A stretch of DNA of 64,000 bases from Petrosia ficiformis. Taxonomy: Eukaryota; Porifera; Demospongiae; Haplosclerida; Petrosiidae. Shown in pieces: positions 31,546 through 40,863 of this stretch. A program made the position numbers and the translations under genes. The notes below the pieces were generated by a model that ran no database searches, had not been told where the DNA came from, and was given only the letters and a program-made list of their open reading frames with translations. Within the stretch, counting starts at the first letter, position 1. Each line of letters starts with the position of its first letter. The stretch is from contig OX345636.1 in the NCBI GenBank assembly GCA_947044365.1, positions 53,609,746 through 53,673,745 on the forward strand. The letters are read 5' to 3'.

Positions 31546-34500
31546 CTAAAATTTAAAAGTACAATATATTGTATCATGATCACTATAATAGGTATCAGAA
31601 ACATCAAATACTATTTCAGTGCATGTATACATATAGGGTAAATTTTTGATGTATATATGATCTATTACAGTACCTCTGTCTGTTGTTCTGTAACTAACAA
31701 GTTGGACAAACCCATTATTTTCCATTAAAATCAACAGGGGTGAGTTGGGTTTGTCTACTAGATCTTCATTAAAATCACCCAAAATGATAATAGGTAAATT
31801 ACACTGGCACGTTTGGCTAATCATATTTGATAGAAAATCAATCAAGTTATTTAAAGGTACATTAGGTGGTCTATATATCAATGATAACAACACAGTAATA
31901 TTACAGTATAGTGTTAATGTCACAAGAATTGATTCTATTCCATTGGATATAATTTTCATTGAACTATATACCTTCATTGTTTGTGGCATGCTAATCATCA
32001 CACCTCCTCCCCTAACACCATCATCTGCCCTATCACATCTTAAAATGACATGGTCTTGTTTAATACACGGTGATGCTTCTGATGGTAATAACCATGTTTC
32101 GCAAAAGCATATGATATCAGCTGCTTGAATATTGGTGTCTATTAAAATATCTGATATCTTTGCTGATATTGATCTAACATTTAAAAGTGCAATAGTAACA
32201 GTAGTTTCATTCATAAAGTTTCTAAAGTTTGGGTATGGAACAGGTTTTAATAAGTGGCTGCTAAGTCTAACCATCTCATTTGTAACTTTATCACTTTGCT
32301 TTATGGCTGTAGAATTGTAATTGAGAATAAATAAACCTTCTAAGGATTTCACTCTACTACATGCAACATATGCTTGACCCGGACTAAAGCGTCCTTGCAT
32401 ATCAACTACTATCTCATCTAGGGTTAGGCCTTGAACTTTGTGTATTGTAGTAGCCCAAGATAATGTTAGAGGGAATTGTAAACGGGTAACTTCAGCACCT
32501 CGTTTACCCATAGCAGGAAATTGTACTTCACATTTATTTAAAGGTACAGCCCTTGGAAATGAGGAGCGAAATGGGCTACTATGTATAGCATCAACTCCAA
32601 CATTGGAATTGTCAAAAACAACAAGTATATTTTTTACTTTATCATTAGCATTACATACATGTACTACTACACCTCTAGCACCATTAACTAAACCATCAGA
32701 TACATTAACATTAGTTGTAAGCATTACACGTGCACCTATAGCAATTTTGAGGACAGCATGTAGTCCTCCTGTATCTGATCTTTTGCTTGACAGACGCGAT
32801 AGATCAATATGTCTAGTTTGACCTGCAATCGAATCAGAAGCTTCAATAAAGTACTGATCATCCTTTGAAGCTAGCCTATTTAACATGAGGTCATTTCTGT
32901 AATCAACATCTTTATTGAGTCTATAAACATGAAGAGCTTCGTTAGGGTAGTTTGGAGAGTCGGGTTTTACAATACGAGTTTTAAGTACATCAAAATCCTC
33001 TGATGTACATTGTGCTGTACGCATTCTACACAGCAACTCAATGAACTGAGTGTCTCCTTTCTGACGCATAACTTCATCTAATTCAATCATTTTAAATTCA
33101 TCTACCCATAATGACCCAGACCCATATAAACGAGCATAACAATCATTCATCATATCAAAAAGAGCTGGTTGAGCAATGGGTGGAAGTTGATATAGATCAC
33201 CTACAGCTAGTACACTAACACCTCCAAATGTAACATCAGGCATTACACCTTTGATCTGCTGTAAACGTTTGTTAATTTCGAGCAAACTATTAGATCCAAC
33301 CATACTAACTTCATCAATAATTATTAACATAAGTTTAGACAATTTATATCTCAACGTGTTGAGCCTTTCGTTGCTTAATGGTTGAAATCCAACAAACTTT
33401 GTACGGCCAAGCAGTAATGCTGAATGCAATGTCATACCACTAATGTTAAAAGCAGCTACACCAGTGGGAGCTGTTAGCAACACTACAACATCACCTGGTT
33501 CAAACATACCAGATAATTTTAACAGTTTGATGGTGTCAGACTGTATTAGCCTGATAACGTGAGACTTTCCAACACCACCAGGACCACTCAGAAACACTCT
33601 GTATGGTTTAACTGGCTTACCTGTCTTCATTGTTATTACTGCTTTTTTGCACCAGTTACGGTGAAACATGACAATTTCTTTTTGTTTTTGATTTAGCTCG
33701 CGTAATAATTTTCTGTACTCTTCAGCTGGTAGTTCCTGTTTGTTAGCAGCACTCTCAAATCTAGCATGAATACCTGATGTTTGAGTTATCAGAGAACTAT
33801 TATCATTAATGTCCTCTTGAGCAATATGTGTCAATTGCTCTTCTTCTTCCTGAAGAACCTGTGTCCTATTCTCTTCTGTGGAAGGGGCAATATTAGCCCA
33901 CAGATGTTCTGGTGGACCATCTTCATCATACTGTACAAATTCATCTGAAGTTAAATTGTACTTAGCCTCATTACCCAATACAAGTGTCTGAACATTATTG
34001 TAATGTTCTTCGTAAGTTGCAAATGTACTGATAAGGTCTCTATTTTCATCACGCCATGGATAATATAGCATTAATTTACTATGGTAATAGTTAGTTGAGT
34101 CAGTATCTTTATTGTACTTTTTAAATCTAATGACTGCTTCTCTCTTCCGCTTATTCATTTTGCCAAAACCATCAGTTAGTGTAATTTTTAATGACGTTGT
34201 TTCAGATTCAGAGGGAGGTAATACGTCAGTTTGATCTTTTGGTTTATAACTGGTGACATAGTTAGCAGCAAAGTCAGCAAGACACATTGAGTCTAGATCA
34301 TGTGGTCTATGCTGGTATCTATCTATCAAGCTTTTTTGAAACACATCATCATCATCATCCTCAAGTTGCTCAATTGCTGCAGTGTTTTTAAGCACAGCAA
34401 TCCGTTCATGCTTGGGATTAGTATCAACAAATACAACTGATCTACTTAATTGCTTCATTGGTATAGAGAGCATACGATATACTGCCTCTTGGGCACTGAC

Positions 34501-36432
34501 TTCTCTATGATTTAAGAAAGCTGCACCTACTTTTCTGAGCTGAGTAATTAATTCTTCACTTCTAACCTCACTAGCTACTCTTTTTAGTAATTCACCTATT
34601 TGTCTTTCTGTCTTCATCATGTATGCTGCTACATACATAACACATGCATAAGCATTTAAAACATATTGTAAGTCCATGTTGGCTTGCCATGCTTGTAATA
34701 CAGGACCATTATAGTTATTTATTTTACATTCATTAGGTTCACGCTTTAGCACTACTACATTACCTACATTTGAAATGCTTAGAGCTTGCAAATATTTATC
34801 ATGTTCAATTTCTGTGTCAATCAGTAGCTGATTTAAACTCACATCAACTGTATCATTTATTATTTTGCCACGCACTTTGGTTAGTACACTTTGCGCATTT
34901 ACTAACGTGTCTGAGTTTGGGTCTGGTTTGGCTATTAATGTTTTTGGACTAGGAGGTCGAGGAAAGTGAAAACGACATGTTTTACCCTTCCTACAATAGG
35001 TGGAGTGTTTATGCTGCTGACGTTGCAACACAAGCTCTTTTAATACCCCTTCCTCCTCTGGTATACAACATGCTATATACTTGTCAATGAAATTACACAC
35101 TTCACTATCTTCATTTACACCAAACTTAGGGGCATCTTTAACCCATATTACTGTATGTGCATGTGGTGACCCTCTCGCTTGGAATTCAATTCTAATAGCA
35201 TAATCAACTATTTCCCCTAAAGGTTTTGCAGTGGATTTTAAAAACTCTTGAAAAAATATATTTAGTCTATTTTGAAAATGTCTAGCTGCAGTAACAGGAT
35301 TACGTCTGAGCCAATTAGATTTTTCTTCAAAGGACAAAGAAGCAACTTCATCATCAGTGTAAATAACACCATACTGTTTAGCAATGATTTGTATCATGTC
35401 GGGCCACTTCATATCAGCTGGTGATAATGTCAAAAACCACGTAGGTGTACCTAGCTGACGAATCATAGCTAGCAGGTCATAAAATGTACGCTGGTAATAT
35501 GCTGGAGAGCCTCTAACATTTTTCATAAACCGATAAGCTTTATCATTGCGCACATAATCACTCATAAAGGCTTGGTTTTTTACCTGACTAGCAGTAACAG
35601 GCTGGCCTCCATATTGTCTACATGGTTTTTGTCTCCATATAAAATTGTTTGCATCATCTAGGATTTGCTTAGCTTCGACTATATACTGAGCTACAAAAAG
35701 GTAGTCTAAGTCTTTAGCAAATCTACCATCAACATCTAATATACGCTGATTAAAATATTTTCTGTAAGTTAACTTTCTAGGTCTTTCTGCAGTAAACCCA
35801 CCACTGCCAAAACAGAGTTTATCAGGGTTACACATCTCTTCAAAATTACTATCAGTCATTATGTATATTGGCTTTTGTCCTTCAGCTGGTGCTACAGAAT
35901 AAATCTCATCATCAGCCTCAGGGTTTTCAACAGAAAGCATACTCTCTTGTGGGCCACTAGTAATTTGTCTAGTATGCTCATCACCCTCTTCTATCATAAC
36001 ATCATTAAGAGAGTCATCAGTGCTCTCTGATTCACAAACATTACTAGGGACTTCAATTTTATCTAGTCCTACATAATGATATTGCTCTATCAATGCTATA
36101 TATACATTGCCCTGACTAGCACCAGTGTTAGGAGTATTTACTACCATGTTTGGGTTCAAAGTACTTAAAATGTTTATAGTAATGTTTAACATTTCACAAA
36201 TACCCTGAACAGCTATATTGTCTCCCCATGCACCTTCACTTAATCTTTGTAAATACTTTTGCCATCGTAATTGTGCTTGAATGTTAGGGTCACTAATATT
36301 AGATATATATTCATCTTCAGCAGTAGGTGCTTCTGTATCAGCATTATATGAATTACTAGTTGATACAGGTGCTGAGAGGAAATTACAATAGTGTACATCA
36401 TTAACATATGGATTGTTTTCTAAATGACTCAC
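31546..36432 (-). CDS. Helentron Rep-helicase-endonuclease protein (1628 aa, N-terminus cut by frameshift)
   Basis: Domains in order: the C-terminal half of an OTU cysteine protease (about 55-125, WQKYLQRLSEGAWGDNIAVQ ... VYIALIEQYHYVGL); Helitron Rep with HUH motif GSPHAHTVIW (His424, His426) and the paired tyrosines Y600/Y604 in CVMYVAAYMMK; PIF1-type helicase with Walker A GPGGVGKS (950-957), Walker B IIIDE (1037-1041) and TTIHKVQGLTLDE near 1328; and an AP/LINE-type endonuclease (about 1411-1628) with CETWL, YRPP, LGDFNED and SDHD. Rep nicks DNA to start rolling-circle transposition and the helicase unwinds. The listed ATG is internal. The OTU active-site stretch continues upstream in this frame to a stop at about 36520, and the previous frame ends over it. 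All catalytic residues of Rep, helicase and endonuclease appear intact. Confidence 0.92.
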   Translation of the reverse strand: MSHLENNPYVNDVHYCNFLSAPVSTSNSYNADTEAPTAEDEYISNISDPNIQAQLRWQKYLQRLSEGAWGDNIAVQGICEMLNITINILSTLNPNMVVNTPNTGASQGNVYIALIEQYHYVGLDKIEVPSNVCESESTDDSLNDVMIEEGDEHTRQITSGPQESMLSVENPEADDEIYSVAPAEGQKPIYIMTDSNFEEMCNPDKLCFGSGGFTAERPRKLTYRKYFNQRILDVDGRFAKDLDYLFVAQYIVEAKQILDDANNFIWRQKPCRQYGGQPVTASQVKNQAFMSDYVRNDKAYRFMKNVRGSPAYYQRTFYDLLAMIRQLGTPTWFLTLSPADMKWPDMIQIIAKQYGVIYTDDEVASLSFEEKSNWLRRNPVTAARHFQNRLNIFFQEFLKSTAKPLGEIVDYAIRIEFQARGSPHAHTVIWVKDAPKFGVNEDSEVCNFIDKYIACCIPEEEGVLKELVLQRQQHKHSTYCRKGKTCRFHFPRPPSPKTLIAKPDPNSDTLVNAQSVLTKVRGKIINDTVDVSLNQLLIDTEIEHDKYLQALSISNVGNVVVLKREPNECKINNYNGPVLQAWQANMDLQYVLNAYACVMYVAAYMMKTERQIGELLKRVASEVRSEELITQLRKVGAAFLNHREVSAQEAVYRMLSIPMKQLSRSVVFVDTNPKHERIAVLKNTAAIEQLEDDDDDVFQKSLIDRYQHRPHDLDSMCLADFAANYVTSYKPKDQTDVLPPSESETTSLKITLTDGFGKMNKRKREAVIRFKKYNKDTDSTNYYHSKLMLYYPWRDENRDLISTFATYEEHYNNVQTLVLGNEAKYNLTSDEFVQYDEDGPPEHLWANIAPSTEENRTQVLQEEEEQLTHIAQEDINDNSSLITQTSGIHARFESAANKQELPAEEYRKLLRELNQKQKEIVMFHRNWCKKAVITMKTGKPVKPYRVFLSGPGGVGKSHVIRLIQSDTIKLLKLSGMFEPGDVVVLLTAPTGVAAFNISGMTLHSALLLGRTKFVGFQPLSNERLNTLRYKLSKLMLIIIDEVSMVGSNSLLEINKRLQQIKGVMPDVTFGGVSVLAVGDLYQLPPIAQPALFDMMNDCYARLYGSGSLWVDEFKMIELDEVMRQKGDTQFIELLCRMRTAQCTSEDFDVLKTRIVKPDSPNYPNEALHVYRLNKDVDYRNDLMLNRLASKDDQYFIEASDSIAGQTRHIDLSRLSSKRSDTGGLHAVLKIAIGARVMLTTNVNVSDGLVNGARGVVVHVCNANDKVKNILVVFDNSNVGVDAIHSSPFRSSFPRAVPLNKCEVQFPAMGKRGAEVTRLQFPLTLSWATTIHKVQGLTLDEIVVDMQGRFSPGQAYVACSRVKSLEGLFILNYNSTAIKQSDKVTNEMVRLSSHLLKPVPYPNFRNFMNETTVTIALLNVRSISAKISDILIDTNIQAADIICFCETWLLPSEASPCIKQDHVILRCDRADDGVRGGGVMISMPQTMKVYSSMKIISNGIESILVTLTLYCNITVLLSLIYRPPNVPLNNLIDFLSNMISQTCQCNLPIIILGDFNEDLVDKPNSPLLILMENNGFVQLVSYRTTDRGTVIDHIYIKNLPYMYTCTEIVFDVSDTYYSDHDTIYCTFKF

Positions 36433-38960
36433 TACATTATTCCTAAGAGCATGTATATCAATATTATGTATTCCAATAGATGGTAGTTGATAAGCAATTG
36501 CAGCAAAAAGGCAATTACGTCAGCTGCTACATCATGAATATTGTAGCCATTTCTTTGAGCTATACTACTAAGCATTTTATAAGCATTTGTAATAATGTCT
36601 AATTGATCACTAGCACTAGCTTCCATGGTCAGTTCAGGCTCTTCTGTATTAACTATTTCATTAAGCTCTACTGTATTAACTATTTCATTAGGCTCTTCTG
36701 TATTAACTATTTCATTAAGCTCTTCAGTATTAACAATTTCATTAGGCTCTCCTGTATTAACTATTTCATTAAGCTCTTCTGTATTAACTGTTTTGTTAGG
36801 CTTTTCTGTATTAACTAATTCATTAGGCTCTTCTGTATTAACTAATTCATTAAGCTCTTCTTTATTAACTAAATCATTAAGCTCTTCTGTATTAACTATT
36901 TCATTAGGCCCTTCTGTCTTAACTATTTCATTAGGTTGTTGTGTAAGGCTAGTGAATAACTCAGTGTCATTAGTCAATGATTCATTTATCCAATCATTAT
37001 TAATACTAATGTTAGCATATAAAGGATTGTTAGCTTTCAACCATATCAATGCATTCATTACTTTATCTGGTCTTACATAGTTATACATATAATGACCTTT
37101 ATATTGCAATTTCCTTTTGAGTTTTAATGGAATTAATTCAGTCTGTGACGGTAATCGTGGTAATAATGTACAAATAGTATCAAGTTTTGATGGTACATTA
37201 ACAGCTGGCCCATGAATACAACACTGTTTACCAGAGGGAAGAGCAACCATTTTCATAAACGGAATTCTTAGGGAAATTAGTCTTAACTCCAATGCATTAA
37301 GGCTAGAAAGCTCAGGGGGAATAGGTTGTAACTGTAATCCATTAGCTTTAGCCTGTAATGGCATGTTACCTCTTGTTAATGCGCTATCACATGTTTTACA
37401 TACCCACTGTTTACCATCAGAACAAACATGTTTAAACTCATCACAAAAAACATTATTTAACACATCAAAACTAGGTTTTTTATATTTAGTTCTATTAAAA
37501 GGAACAACACATTTTTTATACATCATACGATGACAACTAGTACATACAAACTCAGGTCCAATCTTTACTTTTGTAAGAAAGGCAGTAATTGCATTCTCAA
37601 TGGTAATACTACTAGCTCTTCTTGCTTTTATAGCTGACTTATCACTAGCTTTTCTCTTATTTGAGTCTTCTTTAGTTTCTAATGATCGCTTTGTAGTCAT
37701 TGCTAACTTATTTTGTTCTTTTCTACGTGATGCTTCCTGTGGAGATTGTAAAATCCGTTTTCTACTCTTCATTAACTTATCCTGTTCTCTTCTATAGAAT
37801 GCATCCTGTGGAGATTCTAAAATCCGCTTTGTAGTCATTGCTAACTTATTTTGTTCTTTTCTATAGGATGCTTCCTGTGGAGATTGTAAAATCCGTTTTC
37901 TACTCTTCATTAACTTATCCTGTTCTCTTCTATAGAATGCATCCTGTGGAGATTCTAAAATCCGCTTTGTAGTCATTGCTAACTTGTTTTGTTCTTTTCT
38001 ATAGGATGCTTCCTGTGGAGATTCTAAAATCTGTTTTCTACTCTTCATTAACTTATCCTGTTCTCTTCTATAGAATGCATCCTGTGGAGATTCTAAAATC
38101 CGCTTTGTAGTCATTGCTAACTTGTTTTGTTTTTTTCTATAGGATGCTTCCTGTGGAGATTCTAAAATCCGTTTTCTACTCTTCATTAACTTATCCTGTT
38201 CTCTTCTATAGAATGCATCCTGCGGAGATTCTAAAATCCGCTTTGTAGTCATTGCTAACTTGTTTTGTTCTTTTCTATAGGATGCTTCCTGTGGAGATTC
38301 TAAAATCCGTTTTCTACTCTTCATTAACTTATCCTGTTCTCTTCTATAGAATGCATCCTGCGGAGATTCTAAAATCCGCTTTGTAGTCATTGCTAACTTG
38401 TTTTGTTCTTTTCTATAGGATGCTTCCTGTGGAGATTCTAAAATCCGCTTTGTAGTCATTGCTAACTTGTTTTGTTCTTTTCTATAGGATGCTTCCTGTG
38501 GAGATTCTAAAATCCGTTTTCTAGTCATTGCTAACTTGTTTTGTTCTTTTCTACATGATGCTTCCTGCGGAGATTCTAAAGATAATTTGGTTTTTCTTGC
38601 TAGTCTAGCACTCTGCCTTCTACCTTCTACTTGTCCTCCTGTTTTACTTTTACGGAACACAAAGCCACATTCACATATTGCTTTCTTAATATTTACAGAT
38701 GTAGAGCATTGTGGACATAACTTGTAAGGAGGCCCTGGGTTGGTTTCAACATCACCAGAGAGTAACAGTACTAATAATTGCACATAAATACATGCATACA
38801 AACAGCACAAAACTAGTGATAAATGTTTGCAAGAAATAGAAGGGGCAGTAATTATTTTCAAGTGGTTAAAACCACCAATTGCTGCTCTCCATTGTTCTAT
38901 AGACACCATACTTATACAAGTGGTGTAACTCACAGTTAAAAGATGTAACCTGTCAATCAC
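36432..38960 (-). CDS. Helentron N-terminal protein: 2A motif, zinc ribbon, repeats, DUF6570-like (842 aa)
   Basis: Residues about 46-67 are hydrophobic (LSLVLCCLYACIYVQLLVLL), followed by GDVETNPGP (69-77), a 2A ribosome-skipping motif. A zinc ribbon follows (C82-x2-C85 ... C96-x-C98). Residues about 128-427 are 13 copies of a 23-residue charged unit (LESPQEASYRKEQNKLAM type alternating with DAFYRREQDKLMKSRK). Then a Cys-rich region (CTSCHRMMYKK ... CKTCDSAL) and ELRLISLRIPFMKMVALPSG, resembling the DUF6570 region of Helitron proteins (about 470-660). A second array of NEIVNTEEL units (about 677-800) precedes the start of an OTU domain. The last about 25 codons are out of frame: the OTU active site is encoded in the next frame. 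This is the front of one ancestral polyprotein with the frame at 31546-36432. Confidence 0.85.
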   Translation of the reverse strand: MIDRLHLLTVSYTTCISMVSIEQWRAAIGGFNHLKIITAPSISCKHLSLVLCCLYACIYVQLLVLLLSGDVETNPGPPYKLCPQCSTSVNIKKAICECGFVFRKSKTGGQVEGRRQSARLARKTKLSLESPQEASCRKEQNKLAMTRKRILESPQEASYRKEQNKLAMTTKRILESPQEASYRKEQNKLAMTTKRILESPQDAFYRREQDKLMKSRKRILESPQEASYRKEQNKLAMTTKRILESPQDAFYRREQDKLMKSRKRILESPQEASYRKKQNKLAMTTKRILESPQDAFYRREQDKLMKSRKQILESPQEASYRKEQNKLAMTTKRILESPQDAFYRREQDKLMKSRKRILQSPQEASYRKEQNKLAMTTKRILESPQDAFYRREQDKLMKSRKRILQSPQEASRRKEQNKLAMTTKRSLETKEDSNKRKASDKSAIKARRASSITIENAITAFLTKVKIGPEFVCTSCHRMMYKKCVVPFNRTKYKKPSFDVLNNVFCDEFKHVCSDGKQWVCKTCDSALTRGNMPLQAKANGLQLQPIPPELSSLNALELRLISLRIPFMKMVALPSGKQCCIHGPAVNVPSKLDTICTLLPRLPSQTELIPLKLKRKLQYKGHYMYNYVRPDKVMNALIWLKANNPLYANISINNDWINESLTNDTELFTSLTQQPNEIVKTEGPNEIVNTEELNDLVNKEELNELVNTEEPNELVNTEKPNKTVNTEELNEIVNTGEPNEIVNTEELNEIVNTEEPNEIVNTVELNEIVNTEEPELTMEASASDQLDIITNAYKMLSSIAQRNGYNIHDVAADVIAFLLQLLINYHLLEYIILIYMLLGIM
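36515..36523 (-). other. Apparent one-base deletion splitting the Helentron polyprotein
   Basis: Upstream of this point the 842-codon frame reads HDVAAD. Just downstream, the other frame reads NCLFAAIAYQLPS, which is the OTU active-site Cys region, and then runs into the 1628-codon frame. The OTU signature is normally Asp-Gly-Asn-Cys; here the sequence is one base short at the Gly codon. A single lost base explains both the split frames and the odd tail of the first. Confidence 0.75.
37680..38585 (-). repeat. Coding tandem repeat (69/138 bp units)
   Basis: Each unit carries CTTCCTGTGGAGATTCTAAA and ATCCG on the + strand. Units alternate between two types, giving a 138 bp higher-order period. 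Near-identity between units indicates recent expansion or homogenisation. The reading frame is kept because 69 is divisible by three. Confidence 0.85.
38730..38757 (-). other. 2A ribosome-skipping motif
   Basis: The minus strand encodes S-G-D-V-E-T-N-P-G-P, matching the D-x-E-x-N-P-G-P consensus at which the ribosome releases the chain after Gly and resumes at Pro. It is 76 codons from the start, right after a hydrophobic segment. Such N-terminal 2A motifs are known from non-LTR retrotransposons and NLR-type proteins of some marine invertebrates. Confidence 0.85.
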
Positions 38961-39135
38961 TGAAGGAGACTGCTATATATAAACTGTCAAAACACTTAGG
39001 GAGAAATACAGGCTTCCAAACTCTGCTATCAACGCCGTCAAAATAAAATACAAGAGTACTGAATTTAAAACTGTTTAAAGACAAAGTAAAAATATCAATA
39101 AAAGAAATTATCATTTACATATATATATATATATA

Positions 39136-39441
39136 CAAGAATAATAAAAAACATTTTCAATAAAAATGAAAGAAGATGTAGGGATGTCAAAACCCAAAAA
39201 GCAAGCAAACAAGGTTGGGAAGCTAACTTAGGACCCAAAATTAAACAAACCACTTCCATATAACCCTACATAAGTGCTTACACCTCTGTACAAAGAGCTG
39301 TAATTATGTAGGGTTATATGGAAGTGGTTTGTTTAATTTTGGGTCCTAAGTTAGCTTCCCAACCTTGTTTGCTTGCTTTTTGGGTTTTGACATCCCTACA
39401 TCTTCTTTCATTTTTATTGAAAATGTTTTTTATTATTCTTG
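39136..39441. mobile_element. Near-perfect foldback MITE, 306 bp
   Basis: Arms of about 120 bp (CAAGAATAATAAAAAACATT ... GAAGATGTAGGGATGTCAAA ... CCACTTCCATATAACCCTAC) are inverted copies of each other around a loop of about 40 bp. Arm identity is very high, so it is young. It shares terminal and TGTAGGGAT blocks with 15955-16260. It lies between the Helentron 5' side and repeat R3. Confidence 0.85.
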
Positions 39442-40319
39442 TTTTCATTGATTTTTTTCTAAACGATGTGAATGTTTTTTTGTAGATTGCAGAAATACTA
39501 TATATCATTATGAAATCATGCAATCAAAAATGCATTAAAATTTGTTCATCAATGAAGGTCAGTCTTTTGTTTATGTATTGATTATCATTGTCTTTCACTT
39601 ACAGATGATGTATATTCTCTATTCACTTACATCACTGTCTGCAGTCCTACAAGAAGTAGTGTCAGTCACTGTGTCAACCATTCAGTATTCCAATGCTTAT
39701 CATAGTATACAATATTATTATACAATTGCTTTAATATTAATAATTATTATATTCATTATTAGTATTTGCTCACAAACTCACAAATGTTATTACAATGCCA
39801 AACACTTCCACCTTCCATGTTAAGAGTATACAAATGCGCATGCGTAATTAAATTCCACTTAGGAAAATGGCGTCCAATTCCAGATCAAATCTTTGTAGTC
39901 GTTGAGACTGTCTTCTTTCATAGTATCTGAAGATATCATCTCGATACTTTACGACCAGAATTTTACTATAAATGCGACGGGAATGGTGCTAGAATCATCG
40001 TGATAGGTCAACAAACAAAAAAATGATTTGTCTGGAAAATAATAATATTAATAATAATAATATGATGAAGATTTTGCCAGTTTTGCCACTCGCCGGTTCT
40101 CTACCTTAACAATAATCTTCGGCCATCTAGAAGGTATTGGTAGTCATAAAAACACTAGATATAAACAGGCATGTGTGTATAGAAACTTATGTGTATATAT
40201 TACCAGAGATTTCAGCTCATCACTTGCAATTGAAATGCATGGGCGGCCATTTTTTTTCCGTGCCATCCCTACATAGAGAGTACTACCGTACTCTCTGATA
40301 TATATATATATATCTTACA
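39442..40319. other. No gene recognised
   Basis: AT-rich sequence inside the TTAA-flanked insertion. Short open frames (for example 39542-39823) show no family features. Confidence 0.4.
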
Positions 40320-40863
40320 TCTTATTCTCTGTTTTCCTTCGAAGACGTTCTCAAGTCTACCTCCAACGTGTGAAAACGTATTGAATCACCTGGATCACGT
40401 GTTTAGTACATGACGCTGCATGGACGTACGTACGTACGTCATACCTGTAGGTGGAGCCGGAGCTAGGTAGCTCTCTACTATCTTGCATCAATGGTGATGT
40501 AGTAGCAACCATAACATCGATTGTTTTGGGTTTGAAGCGTTTCTTGGCTAGCGACAGCCATGCAAGAGGACCACTTGTGTTTCGTGTGTCCATATTTTCT
40601 CTCGTTATTGCCCTCGTTTCATCTTAAAGTGGTGAAACAATAACTGTGAGTTATAAAAATTGTCATAACTTTAGAACCAAAAGGTTTAAGAAGAATTCCT
40701 ACGTTATTTTTTTTCCTTGTATAATTTGAAGTCTATCAGTACCCCTTTTGAAATGTCAATGTTTTTATTTTTCAAGAAAAATTGCTAACACACACACACA
40801 CACACAGACACACAGACAAAACGATTACCGTACCCTTCCGCCTACGCTACGCGGCGAGGGTAA
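40320..40863 (-). repeat. Exon-bearing repeat R3
   Basis: Third copy of the R repeat. It ends in AAAACGATTACCGTACCCTT and CCGCCTACGCTACGCGGCGA like R1. The exon-like frame 40445-40593 on the minus strand starts MDTRNTSGPLAWLSLAKKRF and ends at CAG/GTATGA in the same phase as R1. A (CA)n run at 40790-40807 lies upstream of the frame. Confidence 0.55.

Larger units (their letters stand above)
30790..39010 (-). mobile_element. Helentron (Helitron2-type rolling-circle transposon)
   Basis: The block comprises the two adjoining minus-strand coding frames (31546-38960) and the downstream hairpin repeat array. Rep plus PIF1 helicase identify a Helitron; the C-terminal AP-like endonuclease and OTU domain point to the Helentron branch. 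Exact ends are not visible to me: the outer limits given are the array edge and the sequence just 5' of the first ATG. It sits inside the larger TTAA-flanked insertion. Confidence 0.8.

Noticed and set aside
31745..32821. Plus-strand frames over the Helentron 3' coding region
   Set aside because: Antisense shadows of a clearly conserved endonuclease/helicase frame.
36432..36600. Programmed frameshift between the two Helentron frames
   Set aside because: No convincing slippery heptamer was seen at the junction, and the break lies in an active-site motif, so a simple base loss is more likely.
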